Shown here piece after piece: positions 59,701 through 64,000 of a stretch of DNA of 64,000 nt. A model generated the notes under the pieces. The model was not told where the DNA came from and did no database searches. It was given only the letters and a program-made list of their open reading frames with translations. The translations under genes and the position numbers were made by a program. The stretch covers positions 1 to 64,000 of the forward strand of contig NCSJ02000009.1 of NCBI GenBank assembly GCA_002812745.2, read 5' to 3'. Source of the stretch: Scytalidium lignicola. Lineage: Eukaryota > Ascomycota > Leotiomycetes. Every line of letters starts with the position of its first letter. The stretch's first letter is position 1.

Positions 59701-61087
59701 CAGCAAATGTTGAGTCGGAACCAATGGTCCTAACAAACTACAATAGACCAGAGCCAAATAACCGTACGTCGTTAAATTTTCGTGAATATGAACTGTGCAG
59801 CGTCTGATTTGAGGTATAGCCCAATATCGATTTGAGAGGTCTGACCACCCAAATAGGGAGCTAAAGATCTGGGAAGCGTAAGTGGTTAGCGTCAAAAGCG
59901 TCTTTACAAGTATAACTAAATGTTACAGCGCTCGAGCTACATCGGCAGCTCCACCTTACTTTAAGCATTTTACAAACCCCCACACTAATGAAGGGTATTT
60001 GGATGGTGCATTCTACCATAACAACCCAGTCTGGGTTGCGTTCCGAGAACATCAACTCATTTGGTCAGATATCGGTTCTTTACACCCAGACCTTCTTCTG
60101 TCCATCGGAACTGGACTCGGCGCCTCTTCTCCAGCCAGAGCTTCCAGCTCCTCACGACATCGTGACCCCATGACATTCACCGAGCAACTCTGGAGTACAG
60201 TGGACTCATCAATAAAACACCTGCTCAACTGCGAAAAAAGATGGAAACAGTTTTGTGATGTCATGATTCGACCTGGCTCTGATGGCACACCACGGCGATA
60301 CATACGGTTAAACCCCGGTTTGTCGTTTCCGGTTCCAAGTTTGGATGATATTTCCTGCCTTTCAAGACTGCAAAGCGACGTACAAAATACAATGTACTTT
60401 AAAAAGACTTGGTTGAGCGATATTGCATATAGGCTAGTGGCAAGCACGTTCTTTTTTGAGAAAGATCATGTGATTATACGGGAAGGAGAAGATCAGTTCG
60501 CATGTAAAGGTATGCACTAGAACCTTGGGTGATATTTTCCACTAACTTGTGCCAAGGACGAATTTGCTGTCGATTTAGCAGTAGCAGCCAGCGCATGAGA
60601 GAGCTGGGAAAATACCTCACAGGATTCTTGAAAGACGACTTCACGCCATATTTCCTCGTATGCGAGCCGAAGCACTATGCCTTCGAGACCTCGAAGATGA
60701 TTCCAATATCGCGGAAGATTATTGCTGCGATGTCAAATTATGGGGCCTTTGATGTAATCAATGTAGATCTCAAAGTTTCGAGGCTAGATTCAGAGTCAAT
60801 GATTTCTCTTTGTCTAAAGAAGGGCGACTATCAACGTACCTACTCGGTCGAAATTGACTATGACCCAAATAACTTTGATGATATTCCAATAAGCGGATTT
60901 CCCAGGAAATTAATGACTGAGGACAGCCTTGCTAGTAAGTTCCTCATATTCTCCCAAAGCCTCCATCCCATTTTCTAATCATCACAAAACAGAAAAGAAC
61001 TTCAGGGGTCTTGTATCTCGCATCGACGACCCAAATCTGGACGATACTATGTCCGAAATAACCAATCAGTTGCGTCAAACATGGTAA
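56726..61087 (+). CDS. zinc finger - GBP-like GTPase - RING - patatin phospholipase fusion
   Basis: Large intact protein of about 1297 residues. Ten exons: 56726-57293, 57346-57793, 57849-58534, 58582-59215, 59269-59376, 59426-59763, 59820-59877, 59929-60509, 60557-60934, 60993-61087; every junction is GT-AG and in phase. Order of parts: Ser/Thr-rich N-terminus; B-box-like Cys/His motif at residues 64-106 (CVQCDGSFCNECW core); P-loop GQTGAGKSS at 187-195; G3-like DCEGLEGG at 253-260; an LIIVLNASE strand where G4 is expected; a helical middle; a RING-like finger at 708-751 (CFSC, PCGH, CTPC, CPLH); then a patatin domain with DGGGVRG at 778-784, GTSTGG with nucleophile Ser 815, and DGA with Asp 972. 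The last 300 residues are unassigned. Expected to be a cytosolic lipid acyl hydrolase controlled by nucleotide binding; that control and any ubiquitin-ligase role are inferred. Confidence 0.88.
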
Positions 61088-61227
61088 TGTATCTCTCATG
61101 GTATAAATCAGTGTCTTAGAAACATATTCAACAGAGTGATACCTGCTAAAGGGTCAAGGTGGAATTGGTTAGTGTTCAGTCAATAGGATTCGTAAAGGCT
61201 AAGCGGAGTCGAATTGGAGAAGGCAAG

Positions 61228-61251
61228 ATTCCTAGGAATATTCCTAGGAAT
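61228..61251. repeat. perfect 24-bp palindrome
   Basis: Two head-to-tail copies of the 12-bp palindrome ATTCCTAGGAAT form one larger perfect palindrome. It lies about 140 bp after the stop of the GTPase-patatin gene and may form a hairpin in its 3' untranslated region. Confidence 0.9.
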
Positions 61252-62532
61252 ATTATGTACCGCGGATATATAACCATGGTTTCTTACAGAATTTTGAGTG
61301 CCATTTTTTATTTTCCTGTTTGTCCCTAATAAGATGTATTAGCATAATGTTCTTACTATGTTTAGCTACTTTTGGGAATTTAGGTTGCAGCTTTCGGGAT
61401 TGGCCCGTATACGATAAACTTGCCTAAAACGATACAAACATGTTATCATTATTCCTCCCCGGATATATAGACATTAGGCTATAGCCTATGCTCCATGGAA
61501 AACTTCAAAGTCCGCACTATGACGCTCGTTATGCAGTGCTAAAGAGTCACTCGTCACACTCTGATGGTACTGTAACACCGTTGGAATTTTTAGTTGCCTG
61601 CCCTTCCTCTTTGCTGTATTGTGCATATTGGAATGTTTGTTCATGTTGGAATCCAGACAGCCATTACTGCAGATGTTGGTAGTGACCTGTCTGAAGTAGG
61701 TAATGCACTTATCATAATCAAAGCCTCGTTTGGTTCCAACAATTATATTCCTTGCCTTTTGAAAAGTCCCATCAATTTGACTATTTTACGAAAGACTGGC
61801 CGAGAAATGGCACTTTAGGGCTCGCATTTACCTAACTTCATTAGAATGTGAGTCTCACATATAAGACAAAGGTAGTCGCCCTCCAGGACAGAATGCCATT
61901 CCAGCCCAAGCCAACCAAACTCTCCAAAGACCATTTCAATCACTCAAAGCGTCGTAGTTGTGCCCTTCCTCAATCATGTTCTTTCCTAAAGGTGCCATTC
62001 TCTTCACTATCCTCGGACTCACGGAATGCGACGACTCAACACCTGTACGTGGTGCATTCTATGAACTTATAGCACTCTTGAGGCAGTGTCTATAGAGCTG
62101 AGATTGAGTCAAAGGAATCGAATTGACGGCTATACCTGAGCGCTGTACCCTCTTTTCGACTCTGACAGGTGTTATAAAGAGATTTTCCCTTACCAATTTA
62201 TTGGTATTGCGCCTTCATATCACGATTATCTTTCGATAAACACAAAATTATCTGATGGCCATCCTAACCAGTCGGGGAGGTTCATAGTTACCAGCTTCAT
62301 TGCACGCTTTTTGCAAGAAATGCTTTCTTAGGTTTTCAAAGGCACTGCGACACCGCGGGATCAGGGACCCGGGATTATCTATAAGAAAAGTTTTTCGCCC
62401 CTTGTGGTTTTTGGCTCTCTTTTAGATAATACTTTGTATATAATTGATCCTAAGCTTAGCACGTCTCCATACCCTTCGGGAGGTCACACAGGGCAGCAGG
62501 TCTCGAACCTGACCCGCTAGACGTAAATAAAT

Positions 62533-62550
62533 ATCATCATCATCATCATC
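62533..62550. repeat. (ATC)n microsatellite
   Basis: Six uninterrupted ATC units in noncoding DNA. Confidence 0.9.
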
Positions 62551-63642
62551 CTCGGACTCACTAACATCGTGTTCTCGACATTGGCCGGGCCGTGCTCCGC
62601 GAGTCAAGTCTGTACGCGCAGATCAATCGGTAAGCACAGTTTACATCTATAGACCGGCAATCCTTACTTTAGACTGCTGACAGGAGATACATATTAGGAG
62701 AATCCTGATCCCGATCCGCTGGCGCGTTGCAGGTCCCCTCCTGGGAAGAATGAGAACTGTGAACTCCATGCGTGTAATAATGGCACGGATTGCGAGGTTG
62801 TTGGTTGTGGGCCTTGCAGTCCATCTGGAAGATGCTACCCTGCGTAGAGGATTACGATCAAAAATACCTGCAAATAGTATAGCCGTGGTCGAAGCAGATA
62901 CTGGCCATGAATGGTAGCCGATTTGGGCAAAGGAGTAAGGAGGACTATGGTTTATGTGGTTGCTTATATCCACAGATAAGGGGAAATAACTACATACAAC
63001 GGTGCTCGGAATTATCAATAGGATAGTTGAGAGTTGTGGAATTCTCAGAGGATAGACTTTTATGCACCTATCACTAAGCTCTTAATTTGAGCCATAACGC
63101 ACCGAGTAGTTGCTATCTATCGCAGAATCCATGATCTTCTATGAAACTCCCTATATCGTAGATATTATTTTGGCCTTGATATGGAGAGATTATGACCTGT
63201 ACAAGTCTTTTGCTAAAACAGCATGACTTAGGTGATATCAAATCTCCCACTACCAAGCATTCCAATTACTCAAGTAGGTTCGCGAAACTGCGGTCTTTTG
63301 CCTAACTGCGGTTATCACACACTTACAGTAAGATTAATTGGATTCCCAGAATATAGGTAGTAGCGGGATTCAGCAACCTTGAACATCTGCTGTTAACTCG
63401 CTTAAAAGGATTAAGCTCCCATTCTCCCCGTGATGCCACACACTGTGGACTGGGCATGACTGGTTATCACCACTTGAGCATGACTCGCTTATGTTGGAGC
63501 TTGTTGCCTTAAGCTGAACAATTAGGAACATAGATTTCAGCTGAAATATTCTTTACTTTTTAAGCTAGACCATTACAATTTCTAATTCTGCTACACGCAT
63601 ATATTATCGACAGCTAGTTTAATTTTTACCCAAGCAAAGACT

Positions 63643-64000
63643 ATGGTGGAAGCAATCCTCAACACAGCCAGAACTTGTGTGCTCTCCCAGCCCATTACTA
63701 CGGCTGCTACTGCGGATGCCGCACCTACGGCACTTGAAGTCACAGAGACTTATATCATCATTGCCCTAGATAACGGCGAAATCCATACTTTTGACATTCA
63801 TGGCGCCGATAAGAAAATTCTAGCAGGCTCCCATGGTGTAGTCTGGGCTTTAGCCGCATGGGGAGACTTGCTTGCAAGCGGAGGCAGCGAGAAAGTTATC
63901 AGGATATGGGATCTAGCAAAAGGGTGAAGTAAACCCCGGGCAAGGGACAATATATATACTAGCTCTTCCCACAACTAACAAGAACTGATACGGCTTCATA
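63643..64000 (+). CDS. WD40-repeat protein, 5' part only
   Basis: Beginning of a WD40 beta-propeller protein that runs past the window end. The first exon starts at 63643 and encodes about 94 residues. A first partial blade (ALEVTETYIIIALDNGEIHTFD) is followed by a clear WD repeat: SHGVVWALAAWGDLLASGGS, then EKVIRIWDLAKG, with the GH-to-WD spacing usual for this fold. The frame meets TGA at 63925, but GGGTGAAG just there can serve as a GT donor after AAAGG, so an intron probably starts near 63925. The V-W-A-L pattern resembles propellers of F-box/WD40 ubiquitin-ligase subunits such as Cdc4, but no F-box is visible here and this blade is at the N-terminus, so that label is not given. Confidence 0.7.

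Larger units (their letters stand above)
61088..63642. other. A+T-rich intergenic DNA, 2.5 kb
   Basis: No gene supported. Contents include a perfect 24-bp palindrome at 61228-61251 and an (ATC)n run at 62533-62550 inside a minus-strand frame of about 61 codons rich in Asp and Arg. The right end should hold the promoter of the WD40 gene. Confidence 0.5.

Noticed and set aside
62480..62530. GGTTCGAGACC on the minus strand, like a tRNA T-loop
   Set aside because: No matching acceptor, D or anticodon stems could be folded around it, so it is not called as a tRNA.
62422..62607. 61-codon minus-strand acidic/arginine-rich frame
   Set aside because: The Asp run is the translation of an (ATC)n microsatellite complement, and the rest is too short to judge.

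Overview
The window is nuclear DNA of a filamentous ascomycete (Pezizomycotina; Leotiomycetes would fit, but the order cannot be fixed by reading). The signs are short GT-AG introns (about 50-180 nt) in most genes, fungal-only families (SUR7/PalI, Zn2Cys6 factor, CON-10-like KGG protein, PTH11-like rhodopsin-fold receptor, FSH hydrolase), core eukaryotic subunits (COP9 subunit 2, proteasome RPN5, CWC25, NTE1), and A+T-rich stretches that look worn by repeat-induced point mutation. Exon borders were built by hand by requiring splice sites, reading frame and family similarity to agree. Every multi-exon model given closes in frame unless stated.

Region 1 (about 1.2-34.8 kb) is mostly housekeeping and gene-dense: a Rab GTPase (-), a SUR7-type eisosome protein (-), lipoyl(octanoyl) transferase (+), an otubain deubiquitinase (-), then a 5-kb desert, COP9 subunit 2 (-) divergent from splicing factor CWC25 (+), lysophospholipase NTE1 (+), a 2-oxoglutarate/Fe(II) oxygenase (-) divergent from an allantoate-permease-type transporter (+) that carries an in-frame TAG, proteasome subunit RPN5 (+), an FSH-type serine hydrolase (-) and a Zn2Cys6 transcription factor (-).

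Region 2 (about 35-56 kb) is accessory. It starts with a monocarboxylate-type MFS transporter lacking a visible N-terminus, divergent from the Zn2Cys6 gene, and a small two-repeat alpha/beta-barrel-like protein. Then come long A+T-rich, gene-poor stretches holding a CON-10-like gene, an unrecognised 309-residue gene, a small basic nuclear-type protein, a possible 86-residue membrane protein, an alpha/beta hydrolase, a decayed inverted-repeat element, a PTH11-like membrane protein, a secreted alpha/beta hydrolase, a wrecked TPR-type gene and a GNAT acetyltransferase with a probable GC-AG intron.

Region 3 (56.7-64 kb) holds the most striking gene: an intact ten-exon, about 1297-residue protein joining a B-box-like zinc motif, a GBP-like P-loop GTPase, a RING-like finger and a C-terminal patatin phospholipase with its catalytic dyad. 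The layout recalls sensor/switch/effector immune proteins, but no immune role is shown here. It is followed by A+T-rich DNA and the start of a WD40 gene that runs off the end.

Eleven single N bases each sit just before a homopolymer or microsatellite. One of them, at 51731, breaks the signal peptide of the secreted hydrolase and looks like an assembly error.
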